Origin: Anaerosalibacter sp. Marseille-P3206
GTDB lineage: Bacteria; Bacillota; Clostridia; Tissierellales; Sporanaerobacteraceae
Reading direction: 5' to 3'
Length of the DNA: 64,000 bases
NCBI RefSeq assembly: GCF_900155565.1
Contig: NZ_FUHM01000002.1
Location: 1,302,001-1,366,000 of the forward strand
Below the pieces are notes generated by a model that was not told where the DNA came from, searched no databases, and was given only the letters and a program-made list of their open reading frames with translations. Of the stretch, positions 34,777-43,783 are shown in pieces (positions within the stretch are counted from its first letter, which is position 1; the number at the start of each line of letters is the position of its first letter). A program made the position numbers and the translations under genes.

Positions 34777-35799
34777 TTATAAATTTTCTAATATCCTTAT
34801 CTCATTTTTAACAATATATTTATCATTATTAAGCCTTTTCCCTGTAACAAAATAATTATAAGCCAATTCAATAGATTTATAACCTTGAGTAAAAGGTTGT
34901 TGGCATATTGTAGCTTTTATTATTCCTTCCTTTAACATTTCTCTCGTAATTGGAACAGCATCAAAACTGACAATTGTTATCTTGTCCTCAAGTTCCATAT
35001 CCTTAACCGCTTTGCACACTCCACCAACACCGGCGGCAACTATAACAATTGAGTTGATATCATGTTTTTTTAGTATATCTATAGTCTCTATATAACCACA
35101 TTTGTCACTATCATTTGTCTCAGAAATGGCCACTATATTAATATCAGGATACCTTAATTCACTAATCCTCTTAAATCCTTCTATTCTCTGATTATGTCCT
35201 AATACTTTTTTCGAACCAGTCAAAATAGCCACATTGGCCTTAGCCTTTGTCAACAATGCCAAAACTCCACAAGATGTCTCTCCACCTTTAATATAATCAC
35301 TGCCAATATAATACAATCTATTGCTATTTTCCACATCCGTATTTACATTGATTACAATTAGACCTTTTTTAACCAATTCATTGATTTTCTCCACTACTAA
35401 AACATCATTAATTGGATTCAATATTATAGCATCTACTTGATCCTTTAATTCATCCATTTTTTCAATTTGCTTATCTACATTGTAACCTTCTAATTCATAA
35501 ACAAAAACAGACACTCCATATTGTTTAAAATCTTTCTTGGCCTTGTCTATACCTTCCAATACATCATCAAAAAATGGATTACCTTTAGAAATTAATATTA
35601 CTCCTATTTTAAACCCAGTTTTCTTTGCTGCCAAAATCTTTCCCGTTACATTAGGCGTATACTCTAATTTTTCAATAGCATCCTTAACTAAAGCTGCTGT
35701 TTCTTTGCTCACATTTCCTCTGTTGTGCAAAACTCTATCAACTGTTCCCCTTGAAACACCACACATCTCGGCTATTTCTTTTATAGTAACATCCATCAT
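34777..35799 (-). CDS. LacI-family regulator of the pentose operon
   Basis: 340 residues. The N-terminal helix-turn-helix [26 protein letters not shown] differs from the usual VSxxTVSR by having D-R, which is seen in a subset with periplasmic-binding-like ligand domains. Residues 60-340 form the sugar-sensing domain. It lies inside the operon between xylH and xylA, so it controls its own synthesis. A likely target is the TGTGC/GCACA palindrome at 39711-39724. Whether it represses or activates cannot be read from sequence. Confidence 0.85.
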   Translation of the reverse strand: MMDVTIKEIAEMCGVSRGTVDRVLHNRGNVSKETAALVKDAIEKLEYTPNVTGKILAAKKTGFKIGVILISKGNPFFDDVLEGIDKAKKDFKQYGVSVFVYELEGYNVDKQIEKMDELKDQVDAIILNPINDVLVVEKINELVKKGLIVINVNTDVENSNRLYYIGSDYIKGGETSCGVLALLTKAKANVAILTGSKKVLGHNQRIEGFKRISELRYPDINIVAISETNDSDKCGYIETIDILKKHDINSIVIVAAGVGGVCKAVKDMELEDKITIVSFDAVPITREMLKEGIIKATICQQPFTQGYKSIELAYNYFVTGKRLNNDKYIVKNEIRILENL

Positions 35800-35817
35800 A
35801 TCAACTCCAAACTATAT

Positions 35818-36978
35818 CTATGCCTTTTTCTTTTGATTATAAGTGTCAAAAGCAACAGCAGCCAACAAAACTAATCCCTTTATAGCTTGTTGCCAGTCAA
35901 TACCTATACCCATTATTGACATACCATTATTTAAAACACCCATTACAAGACCACCAACTACAGCACCAATAATAGTTCCTACCCCACCAGAAGCTGAGGC
36001 ACCACCAATATAACATGCAGCAATTGCGTCTAATTCAAACCCATTTCCTGCTGAAGGTGTAGCTGCATTAAGCCTACCTGAAAATATTATACCCGCCAAA
36101 GCAGCAATTAGTCCCATATTTACATATGTTAAAAAGAAAACCTTGTTGGTTTTTATACCAGAAAGTTCAGATGCTCTCTCATTTCCACCAAAAGCGTATA
36201 TTCCTCTACCAATAACAGTCTTTTTAGTTATATAGCTATAAATTAATATCAAAAGCACCAATAAAAATAACACCACTGGCACTCCATTATATAGGCTTAA
36301 CCAATACAATGAAAACATAATTAAAGCTATCTCAACAATAATTTTCAATATAAAAACATTACTTTTAGTTGTTTTAATATTATATCTTTGTTCTCTTTTT
36401 CTTCTCCTAATCTCAATAAACACTACCAAAAGAGAAAACAATACTCCCACAATTAATGATACTAATCTTATCATATCAGGATTTTTAGTTAAAAATCCAG
36501 CTGCAAGATATTGATATGACTTTGGAAAAGGAGCTAAAGTATTTCCATTTAGAATAACCAATGTCAGTCCTCTAAAAATCAACATTCCTGCCAATGTAAC
36601 TATAAATGAAGGAATTCTAACATATGCAATCCAAAAACCCTGCCATGCACCTACTAAAACTCCAATAGCTAAAGCTACTATTATTGTCAACCACACAGGC
36701 AGTTGATAAGTAACTATCATCACTCCTGCAATTGAACTAACAAATGCCAATACAGAACCTACAGAAAGGTCAATATTTCCCGTCAATATAACTGGTAACA
36801 TTCCAATAGCCAATATAAGAACATAACTATTCTGCATAATAAGCTTAGAAACATTCATTGGCTTTAAAAGAACACCACCTGTAGTAATCTGAAACAATAT
36901 AGTTATAGAAATTAATGCTATAAACATTGCATACTTTCTAATATTAATCTTCATATTCTTGTCACTCAACTTCTCCAT
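35818..36978 (-). CDS. xylH: Xylose/multiple-sugar ABC transporter permease
   Basis: 386 residues from the ATG at 36978 (AAGGGAGG upstream). About ten membrane segments. The permease signature GNIDLSVGSVLAF near 85 and the C-terminal AIAACYIGGASASGGVGTIIGAVVGGL are typical of XylH/GguB. A cytoplasmic insert rich in lysine and arginine (RRRKREQRYN) lies mid-protein. Its start overlaps the end of xylG by a few bases. Confidence 0.9.
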   Translation of the reverse strand: MEKLSDKNMKINIRKYAMFIALISITILFQITTGGVLLKPMNVSKLIMQNSYVLILAIGMLPVILTGNIDLSVGSVLAFVSSIAGVMIVTYQLPVWLTIIVALAIGVLVGAWQGFWIAYVRIPSFIVTLAGMLIFRGLTLVILNGNTLAPFPKSYQYLAAGFLTKNPDMIRLVSLIVGVLFSLLVVFIEIRRRKREQRYNIKTTKSNVFILKIIVEIALIMFSLYWLSLYNGVPVVLFLLVLLILIYSYITKKTVIGRGIYAFGGNERASELSGIKTNKVFFLTYVNMGLIAALAGIIFSGRLNAATPSAGNGFELDAIAACYIGGASASGGVGTIIGAVVGGLVMGVLNNGMSIMGIGIDWQQAIKGLVLLAAVAFDTYNQKKKA

Positions 36979-36980
36979 GG

Positions 36981-38519
36981 CTATCCCTCCCTTATACTTT
37001 GTATAATACACTTCATAATGTTTTCTTGAGACGCATTATCCCTTGTTAGTTCTCCTACAAATCTTCCCTCGTTCATAACATATATTCTATCGCTCATACC
37101 TAATACTTCAGGAAGCTCTGAAGAAATAATAATAATGGATTTACCTAATGCCGCCAATTCGTTGATAATAGTATATATTTCATACTTTGCTCCTACATCT
37201 ATACCTCTAGTAGGCTCGTCTAATATCAAAACATCTGGGTCTGAATAAATCCATCTAGCTAACATAACCTTTTGTTGATTTCCACCTGACAAATTCCCTG
37301 TTTTATGAAAAATATTTGGTGCCTTAATATTTATTTTTTCCAAATATTCATTTGCAACATTAATTTCCTTATATTCATCTAGTATTCCATTTTCACTAAT
37401 CTTATCTAAACTAGCTAATGTAATATTTTCCCTAATATCATTCATCAATATTAGGCCCTTTTCTTTACGATCCTCTGTAACATATCCAATCCCATTGTCT
37501 ATTGCATCAACAACATCATCAATTACTAATTCCTTACCATCTTTTAATATAGTTCCACTGATTTTAGAACCATAAGATTTCCCAAAAATACTCATTGCCA
37601 ACTCTGTTCTTCCAGCACCCATTAGTCCTGCAATTCCAATAACTTCACCTTTTCTCACATAAAAGTTGACATCATCAATCACTACTTTGTCAGGAATGTG
37701 AGGAGAATATACCTTCCAGTCCTTTACTTCAAAGTAAACATCCCCTATCTCATTATTCCTAGCTGGATATCTATCTGTTATTTCTCTTCCTACCATGCCC
37801 TTAATGATTCTATCTTCAGTAATATCATCTGTTTCTCTATTTAAAGTCTCTATAGTCTTTCCATCTCTAATAACTGTAATCTCATCGGCAACCTTTTCAA
37901 TTTCATTTAATTTATGAGATATGATGATACAAGTCATACCTTGTTTTTCCTTCAAACTCAAAATCAAATCCAACATCTTTTCACTATCTTGATCATTAAG
38001 TGAAGCTGTCGGTTCATCAAGTATCAACAACTTTACATCTTTAGCCAAGGCCTTTGCAATCTCTACCAATTGCTGTTTGCCTACTCCTATTTCCCTTATA
38101 AGAGTATTTGGCTCCTCTGACAGCCCCACCTTGTCCATATATTCTAAACAATCTACCCTAGTTTTTTCCCAATCTATAACACCTTTAGTAGCTCTTTCAT
38201 TTCCCAAAAACATGTTTTCCATTATAGAAAGGGTAGGTATCAGGGCATGTTCTTGATGAATAATGACTATTCCCTTATTTTCACTATCCTTTATATTTTT
38301 AAAGCCACACACTTCACCTTCAAATACTATTTCTCCACTATAACTACCACTTGGGTAAACCCCACTTAATATATTCATTAGAGTAGACTTTCCTGCCCCA
38401 TTTTCTCCTACTATAGCATGAATAGTGTTTTTTCTTACTTTAAAATTCACATTATCAAGTGCTTTTACTCCAGGGAATTCCTTTATTATATTTTTCATTT
38501 CCAGCAAAACATTATCCAT
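36981..38519 (-). CDS. xylG: Xylose/multiple-sugar ABC transporter ATPase (double domain)
   Basis: 512 residues with two ABC domains. The first has GENGAGKST (about 38-46), [15 protein letters not shown] and [11 protein letters not shown]. The second has [13 protein letters not shown] in place of a full Walker [14 protein letters not shown] and [19 protein letters not shown]. This asymmetric pair is normal for XylG/RbsA/MmsA proteins. It drives import of xylose (and perhaps glucose or other monosaccharides) with XylH and XylF. Confidence 0.92.
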   Translation of the reverse strand: MDNVLLEMKNIIKEFPGVKALDNVNFKVRKNTIHAIVGENGAGKSTLMNILSGVYPSGSYSGEIVFEGEVCGFKNIKDSENKGIVIIHQEHALIPTLSIMENMFLGNERATKGVIDWEKTRVDCLEYMDKVGLSEEPNTLIREIGVGKQQLVEIAKALAKDVKLLILDEPTASLNDQDSEKMLDLILSLKEKQGMTCIIISHKLNEIEKVADEITVIRDGKTIETLNRETDDITEDRIIKGMVGREITDRYPARNNEIGDVYFEVKDWKVYSPHIPDKVVIDDVNFYVRKGEVIGIAGLMGAGRTELAMSIFGKSYGSKISGTILKDGKELVIDDVVDAIDNGIGYVTEDRKEKGLILMNDIRENITLASLDKISENGILDEYKEINVANEYLEKINIKAPNIFHKTGNLSGGNQQKVMLARWIYSDPDVLILDEPTRGIDVGAKYEIYTIINELAALGKSIIIISSELPEVLGMSDRIYVMNEGRFVGELTRDNASQENIMKCIIQSIREG

Positions 38520-38562
38520 TTATATCACCATTCCTACTGTTCAATGTAAAAGTAAATATTTA

Positions 38563-38604
38563 AATTAAATTTCATACTAGTTAAAACTAGTATGAAATTT
38601 AATT
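38563..38604 (-). terminator. 20-bp perfect hairpin between xylF and xylG (attenuator or RNA stabiliser)
   Basis: Two 20-base arms (38563-38582 and 38585-38604) are exact complements with a 2-base loop, starting just after the xylF stop. No T-tract follows directly, so partial termination or 3'-end protection of the xylF message is more likely than full termination. Confidence 0.7.
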
Positions 38605-38607
38605 AGT

Positions 38608-39684
38608 TTATTGCAATTGATCTTCTGTATAATATCCACTGTCTATTAGCAATTCTTTATAATTGCTCTCATCAACAAATTTAGGCTCTAATAAATATGA
38701 TGGAACTACCTTAACACCATTATCATATGTTTCTGTATCATTTACTTCTGCTTCTTTACCACTAACTATAGAATCAACCATTTCAGCAACCTTGTCTGCT
38801 AAAGCTCTTGTATCTTTAAATACTGACATAGATTGATCTCCAGCAATTATAGCTTTTACATTTGAAATATTAGCATCTTGTCCTGTTAATATAGGCATTG
38901 GCTTTTCACTAGTTCCATATCCTGCTGATTTCAATGCAGATTGTACGCCAAGAGAAACTGAGTCATTTGAACACAATACAGCATCTATTTTTTCATCTGT
39001 ATAATGAGTTGTAATAATATTGTCCATTCTAGCTTGTGCTTCTTGTTCATCCCAATTAGGTGTTGCTGCTTGTTCCCTAGTAGTTTGGCTTGATTTTACA
39101 ACTAATTGTCCATTATCAATATACTTTTGTAAAACATCCATAGCTCCACCATAGAAGAACACAACATTATTATCATCTAATGGACCAGTCGCAATTTCTA
39201 AATTAAAAGGTCCCTTTCCTTCACTTAATCCAAGCTTGTCTTCTATATACTTTCCTTGAATAGTTCCAACATTATAGTTGTCAAAAGTAGCATAATAGCT
39301 AACTGCATCTGTATTCATGATAAGTCTATCATATGCAATTATGTCTATACCATCTTCCTTAGCGCTATCCAATACATTTGTCAACGCACTTCCGTCTATA
39401 GCTGCTACAACTATTACTTTTGCACCTTTAGTTATCATGTTTTCAATTTGAGAAATTTGAGACTCTGTCTTGTTTTCTGCAAATTCAAGTTCTACTTGAT
39501 AACCCTTTTCTTCTAGAATCTTCTTCATGTTTTCACCGTCTTGATTCCATCTTTGAAGTGACTTAGTAGGCATTGATACCCCAACGATAACACTATCAGA
39601 ATCGTTACTTTTTTCTGTAGCACCACAGCCTACCATAGAAATTACCATTAGCATAGTTAAAACTATTGCAATAAATCTTTTCAT
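38608..39684 (-). CDS. xylF: Xylose/monosaccharide-binding lipoprotein
   Basis: 358 residues from the ATG at 39684 (AGGAGGTATC upstream). Lipoprotein signal ending SMVGC. The mature protein is a type I periplasmic-binding fold of the XylF/ChvE group: VSMPTKSLQRWNQDGENMKK near the start, IIAYDRLI in the middle and NDSVSLGVQSAL later. ChvE-like proteins bind several aldoses; the operon context favours xylose. First gene of the operon, separated from xylG by a strong hairpin that should raise its expression relative to the membrane parts. Confidence 0.9.
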   Translation of the reverse strand: MKRFIAIVLTMLMVISMVGCGATEKSNDSDSVIVGVSMPTKSLQRWNQDGENMKKILEEKGYQVELEFAENKTESQISQIENMITKGAKVIVVAAIDGSALTNVLDSAKEDGIDIIAYDRLIMNTDAVSYYATFDNYNVGTIQGKYIEDKLGLSEGKGPFNLEIATGPLDDNNVVFFYGGAMDVLQKYIDNGQLVVKSSQTTREQAATPNWDEQEAQARMDNIITTHYTDEKIDAVLCSNDSVSLGVQSALKSAGYGTSEKPMPILTGQDANISNVKAIIAGDQSMSVFKDTRALADKVAEMVDSIVSGKEAEVNDTETYDNGVKVVPSYLLEPKFVDESNYKELLIDSGYYTEDQLQ

Positions 39685-39710
39685 TTTTATGATACCTCCT
39701 ATAATTTTTC

Positions 39711-39724
39711 TGTGCTCGTGCACA
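39711..39724. promoter_or_regulatory. Operator-like palindrome in the xylF leader
   Basis: TGTGC-TCGT-GCACA lies between the -10 box and the ribosome site. Its symmetry and central CG are like LacI-family operators, so the operon's own regulator is the obvious candidate. Confidence 0.5.
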
Positions 39725-39735
39725 TTTGCAAGTAT

Positions 39736-39764
39736 ATTTTATAGTCTTTTTTATTATATGTCAA
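39736..39764 (-). promoter_or_regulatory. Sigma-A promoter of the pentose operon
   Basis: On the minus strand TTGACA (39764-39759), 17 bases, TAAAAT (39741-39736). An additional ACGGTTTCC motif lies just upstream of the -35 box. Confidence 0.75.
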
Positions 39765-39783
39765 TAGGAAACCGTTTTATTAT

Positions 39784-39870
39784 AGATAAATAAGCCAAGG
39801 GACGGCATTTGAAACCTTTGGTCAATAACCGTCCCCCGACTCACACAAAAAGGGGACAGTAAACCTGTCC
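39784..39870. repeat. Composite palindromic repeat, left part, split by IS copy 2
   Basis: An irregular palindrome with GGGACGG and CCGTCCC arms (39787-39830) is followed by a degraded family A sequence (CCCCGACTCAC) and then the left part of a family B copy (GGGGACAGTAAACCTGTCC). Family B resumes at 41569 as AACCTGTCCCC. Confidence 0.7.
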
Positions 39871-41568
39871 GAGGCCACTGAAAAAGTGCCCTTTTAATAA
39901 CACCTTAATCCTAAAATAATTATTTTCTAATAAAATACCAATTTAAATCTAAAAAACTTCATAATAAAAGAGAATTTAGAGGATAGTATACTTGCTATCC
40001 TCTTTAAATTAACTGCTATTGCAGTTAATTTTGCTTGTGTGGACATGCTTCTTAAACCATACCCCCGAGCACGGTTTAATCCATGATTATTTTTCATTTC
40101 GCCATTTTTCCCTTCATGGCAAGCTCTTTTTTTATATTTTTCTTTGAATTCATCTGTTTTTTGTTCTTGACTGTATCCATAAAATTCAGGAGTGTTTATA
40201 CCTACTTCAAGAATTTTACCAATATTTTTGCCAGTTTTACACTCTTCTCTTTTGCTACAATTCCTGCATTTTTCCTTTTCAAAGTAATATTTATATGTCT
40301 CTTTTCCGCTTTTGTCTTTTCTATGTTTTTTTCTTATTGTTATGTTTCCTTCGCTACAAAACCATTCATCTGAATCTTTGTTGTAACTAAATATTTCTTC
40401 ATCTATCTTATATGCCATTTCGCTTATTGGGATATATGCTTTTGCTTCCATTTCTTTTATTTTATCTAATATCGGCTTTCTAAAATATGCTTTATCTCCA
40501 AATACTTCTTCTACTTTTAAACCTGTTTGATTAGTCAATTCTATTAACTTATCAAAATTTGTTCCATCTACATATTCTCCACTTTTTACTGTTACCGCTG
40601 TTATTATCCTCTCATCAGTTGTCATCATAAATTCTGTTTTATATCCAAAAAAACGTTCTGTTTTACTTTTATGTCCGACTCTTGCTTCTTGGTCAACAAT
40701 TGATCGAACTCCTCTTTGTTCTAAGAATTTTGGATCTTTTAATATTTCTTTTGCATTCTCCAAAATCATTATTGTTTTAGGATTTTCTTCTTGATTAACA
40801 ATGTTTTCAACTTTTTTAATTTCTTTTTCAAGATAATCCTTCATAGTTTTCTTTGCTTCTTTATGATTTTCAATTTGTTTGTAATCTGGAATATCTTTAT
40901 CTATATTTTCAGGTAGTTTTCCCGATTCTTCTTCATAAGTTTTAAATATTTTCTTTGCTAAGTATTTCATTACCCTTTCAGGAGTAGCCTTAAAAGTATT
41001 AGCTTCTGTATGAGTTGCATCAATACTAATACCAGTATTTTCTATTATCCCTTTTTCTACACATTGTCTTACAATTTCAGTTATAATTTCGTCTAATGTT
41101 ATATCATTTAATCTATGTACTCTAAATTTAGATAGTAAACTTGCCTCCGGCAAATCCTCATCTGGATTTATTCCTAAAAACCACATATATGATAAGTTTA
41201 ATGAACATTCTTCAATTAGCTTTTCATCCGACAAATTGTACAAGTACTGTAATATCAAAAGTCTAATCATAAGTTCAGGGTCCTTAGCTGGCCTTCCATA
41301 GTATTTGTTGTATGATACTTCAAGTAGTTTCGTTACAAAACTTAAGTCTATAGCTTTATTTATTAATTTTAATGTATGATTTTCTGGTATTTTATTATAT
41401 AATATTGAGTAGATGCTTAATTGATTATTTTTGCCTTTAAGCATTGCAAATCCTCCTTTTGGTTATGTTTTCTTATCAATTACATTATACCAAATTAAGG
41501 AGGATTTTGCTTTTCTATTTTATATTTAATTCATCTTACATATTATTACATCGTTTTTCAGTGGCCTC
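39871..41568 (-). mobile_element. IS1182-like insertion sequence, copy 2 (1,698 bp)
   Basis: Same ends (GAGGCCACTGAAAAA) and exactly the same length as copy 1. Target duplication AACCTGTCC at 39862-39870 and 41569-41577. It lies in a family B palindrome downstream of the SBP gene. Confidence 0.92.
39927..41444 (-). CDS. IS1182-family transposase, copy 2
   Basis: 505 residues, collinear with copy 1 from end to end, with about a dozen substitutions (for example SLNLSYMWF instead of SLNLAFMWF, and LPEASLL instead of LPDSSLL). All DDE and zinc-cluster residues are kept. AGGAGG precedes the ATG. Probably functional. Confidence 0.92.
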   Translation of the reverse strand: MLKGKNNQLSIYSILYNKIPENHTLKLINKAIDLSFVTKLLEVSYNKYYGRPAKDPELMIRLLILQYLYNLSDEKLIEECSLNLSYMWFLGINPDEDLPEASLLSKFRVHRLNDITLDEIITEIVRQCVEKGIIENTGISIDATHTEANTFKATPERVMKYLAKKIFKTYEEESGKLPENIDKDIPDYKQIENHKEAKKTMKDYLEKEIKKVENIVNQEENPKTIMILENAKEILKDPKFLEQRGVRSIVDQEARVGHKSKTERFFGYKTEFMMTTDERIITAVTVKSGEYVDGTNFDKLIELTNQTGLKVEEVFGDKAYFRKPILDKIKEMEAKAYIPISEMAYKIDEEIFSYNKDSDEWFCSEGNITIRKKHRKDKSGKETYKYYFEKEKCRNCSKREECKTGKNIGKILEVGINTPEFYGYSQEQKTDEFKEKYKKRACHEGKNGEMKNNHGLNRARGYGLRSMSTQAKLTAIAVNLKRIASILSSKFSFIMKFFRFKLVFY

Positions 41569-41585
41569 AACCTGTCCCCTTGTCC

Positions 41586-42641
41586 TTATTGTTCTTTTTT
41601 TGTATCCTTAATCATATTGTCCCATTTCTCTACTAGTTCTGCTCTGTGTTCTCCTGACCATTTCAAATCATAATTATTTAGCTTAACGTTAGAAAATTGT
41701 TTTGCTTGTTCTGGTATCTTAGCGTCTGGATTAGTTGGGAATTGGTATGAACCAAATTGTTGACCTATTTCTTGTGCTTCCTTAGTCAATGCCCAATCAA
41801 CAAATATCTTTGCTGCTTCTAGTTCTGGTGCACCATCAATGATTCCAACAGCTGCTGTTGAATACCAAGTTCCATCTTCTGGAGCTATAACACTTATATT
41901 TTCAAATCCTTCTTCAATATGACGTAATCCATTGTGCATAAATGTAATACCTATAGCTGCTTCTCCTAGTCCAGCAGACATTGCAGGAGCTGAACCTGAT
42001 TTTGTATATTGCTTAACATTTTCATCAAAGTCTTTCATATATTCAAGTCCTGCTTCTTCTCCTCTTTGTTGTACCATTCCAGATAAGAAAAGGAATGCAG
42101 TACCTGAAGCACCTGGATTAGCAACCACTATTTGATCCTTGAATTCTGGTTTCAATAAATCATCCCAAGTCTTAGGTTTTTCAATATTTCTTTCTTCAAA
42201 GAAACGATTATCTACTACAAATCCTAGTACCTCATTGTAAATACCAGTCCAATATCCTTCAGGATCCTTTTGTTGCTCATCAATATTAGCTGCATTTGGA
42301 GATACATATGGTTGCAATAATCCTTCTTGTTGTGCTGCTACAAATGAATCAGCAGGACCACCATACCAGATACTAGCTTTTGGATTGTCTTTTTCTGCTC
42401 TAACACGGCTCAATATCTCTCCACCACTCATACGAACAAAATCAACTTTAATTCCTGTTGCTGCTTCAAATTCCTCAGCAATCTTCATTGCTTGTTCTTC
42501 AACTACACCAATGTACATTGTCAATCTCTCAGGTTTTTTTTCAGCATTTTCTTGATTATTTTCTACTTTACTAGAACCACATCCAGTAACTAAAGTTAAA
42601 AGCATTGCTACAACAATAAATATACTTATTTTCCTTTTCAT
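41586..42641 (-). CDS. ABC transporter substrate-binding lipoprotein (AfuA/FbpA-like), probably not for iron
   Basis: 351 residues from the ATG at 42641 (GAGG 7 bases upstream). Lipoprotein signal ending LVTGC. The mature protein belongs to the family 1 binding proteins: TMYIGVVEEQAMKIAEEFEAATGIKVDFVRMSGGE, ASIWYGGPADSF and NPGASGTAFLFLSG. The adjacent tyrosine pair that holds ferric iron in FbpA proteins is absent. Related AfuA proteins bind hexose phosphates, and the linked 6-phosphogluconate dehydrogenase and RpiR regulator support a sugar-phosphate ligand. That ligand is an inference. The stop codon is the first TAA of a family B repeat. Confidence 0.75.
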   Translation of the reverse strand: MKRKISIFIVVAMLLTLVTGCGSSKVENNQENAEKKPERLTMYIGVVEEQAMKIAEEFEAATGIKVDFVRMSGGEILSRVRAEKDNPKASIWYGGPADSFVAAQQEGLLQPYVSPNAANIDEQQKDPEGYWTGIYNEVLGFVVDNRFFEERNIEKPKTWDDLLKPEFKDQIVVANPGASGTAFLFLSGMVQQRGEEAGLEYMKDFDENVKQYTKSGSAPAMSAGLGEAAIGITFMHNGLRHIEEGFENISVIAPEDGTWYSTAAVGIIDGAPELEAAKIFVDWALTKEAQEIGQQFGSYQFPTNPDAKIPEQAKQFSNVKLNNYDLKWSGEHRAELVEKWDNMIKDTKKEQ

Positions 42642-42682
42642 GTTCATACCTCGCTTTTTTATATATTTTGTTTCATAGAAAC

Positions 42683-43771
42683 CTAGGATAATTTGATAAT
42701 GTGTAAACTTTCTTCTTGAATATTAAGTTTAACTCTATCTTTCACATGATAGATTTTCCTTCCACTTGGATTAGAAACTTCAACAAATATTGTATGTTCT
42801 CCTACTTGTATGAAATATTCTTGAACATTTCCCATAAAGGTAGACATAGTAACCAATCCATCATACTTACCAGTATCTCCAACTGCTACTGCTTCAGGAC
42901 GAATGACAACTTTAACCTTATCACCAATTTTAAAATTATCCTTGCCCTTTAGTGGCACCCTCACCACGCTATTTAGCATTTCAACCATAGCATGATTAGC
43001 TTCAATGCCCTTCACTACTCCATCAGCAAAATTAGCAGTTCCTATAAAATCTGCAATAAACTCAGTAGCAGGTTGTTGATATACCTCTTGAGGAGTACCT
43101 ACCTGTTCAATTTTTCCCTTATTCATAATGATTACCTTATCAGACAAACTCATGGCCTCTGATTGATCATGAGTAACATATATGCTAGTCAAACCAAGTT
43201 CTTGCTGAATCTTTCTTATCTCATTTCTCATATAAATCCTCAACTTGGCATCCAAATTGGATAAAGGTTCATCAAATAGCATTACCCCTGGTTCCATTAC
43301 CAAAGCTCTAGCCAGTGCAACTCTCTGTTGCTGACCTCCAGACAATTGTCCTGGATTTCTACTTTCAAGACCCTTCAATCCTACCAAATCAATTATTCTA
43401 TTAACCTTCTCAGTTATTGTACTATCCTTCATCTTTTGAATCCTCAGTCCATAAGCAATATTTTCAAAAATATTGTAATGAGGAAACAATGCATAACTTT
43501 GGAACACCATAGCAGTATCACGCTTATTGGGTGGTTGTTTGTTGATGTTTTCATCACCTAGTATTATTTCACCTGAAGTAGGTGTTTCAAAACCAGCTAT
43601 CATTCTCAATGTTGTTGTCTTTCCACATCCAGAAGGTCCAAGTAATGTGACAAATTCCCCAGGATTAATAGTTACTGATATATTGTCAACTGCTTTAAAT
43701 ACACCATTATTACTATGACTTTTAAACTCCTTAGTTACATTTTTAAGAATTACATTTTTAGACTCTTTCAT
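42683..43771 (-). CDS. ABC transporter ATPase (AfuC/FbpC/PotA-like)
   Basis: 362 residues from the ATG at 43771 (AGGAGAATGGGT upstream). ATPase domain 1-235: Walker A LLGPSGCGKTTTLR, Q-loop MVFQSYALFPHY, signature LSGGQQQRVALARAL, FDEPLSNLDAKLR. Residues 245-362 form a TOBE regulatory domain (VVIRPEAVAVGD), as in importers of iron, spermidine or sugar phosphates. It energises the neighbouring two-domain permease. Confidence 0.88.
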   Translation of the reverse strand: MKESKNVILKNVTKEFKSHSNNGVFKAVDNISVTINPGEFVTLLGPSGCGKTTTLRMIAGFETPTSGEIILGDENINKQPPNKRDTAMVFQSYALFPHYNIFENIAYGLRIQKMKDSTITEKVNRIIDLVGLKGLESRNPGQLSGGQQQRVALARALVMEPGVMLFDEPLSNLDAKLRIYMRNEIRKIQQELGLTSIYVTHDQSEAMSLSDKVIIMNKGKIEQVGTPQEVYQQPATEFIADFIGTANFADGVVKGIEANHAMVEMLNSVVRVPLKGKDNFKIGDKVKVVIRPEAVAVGDTGKYDGLVTMSTFMGNVQEYFIQVGEHTIFVEVSNPSGRKIYHVKDRVKLNIQEESLHIIKLS

Positions 43772-43783
43772 ACCCATTCTCCT

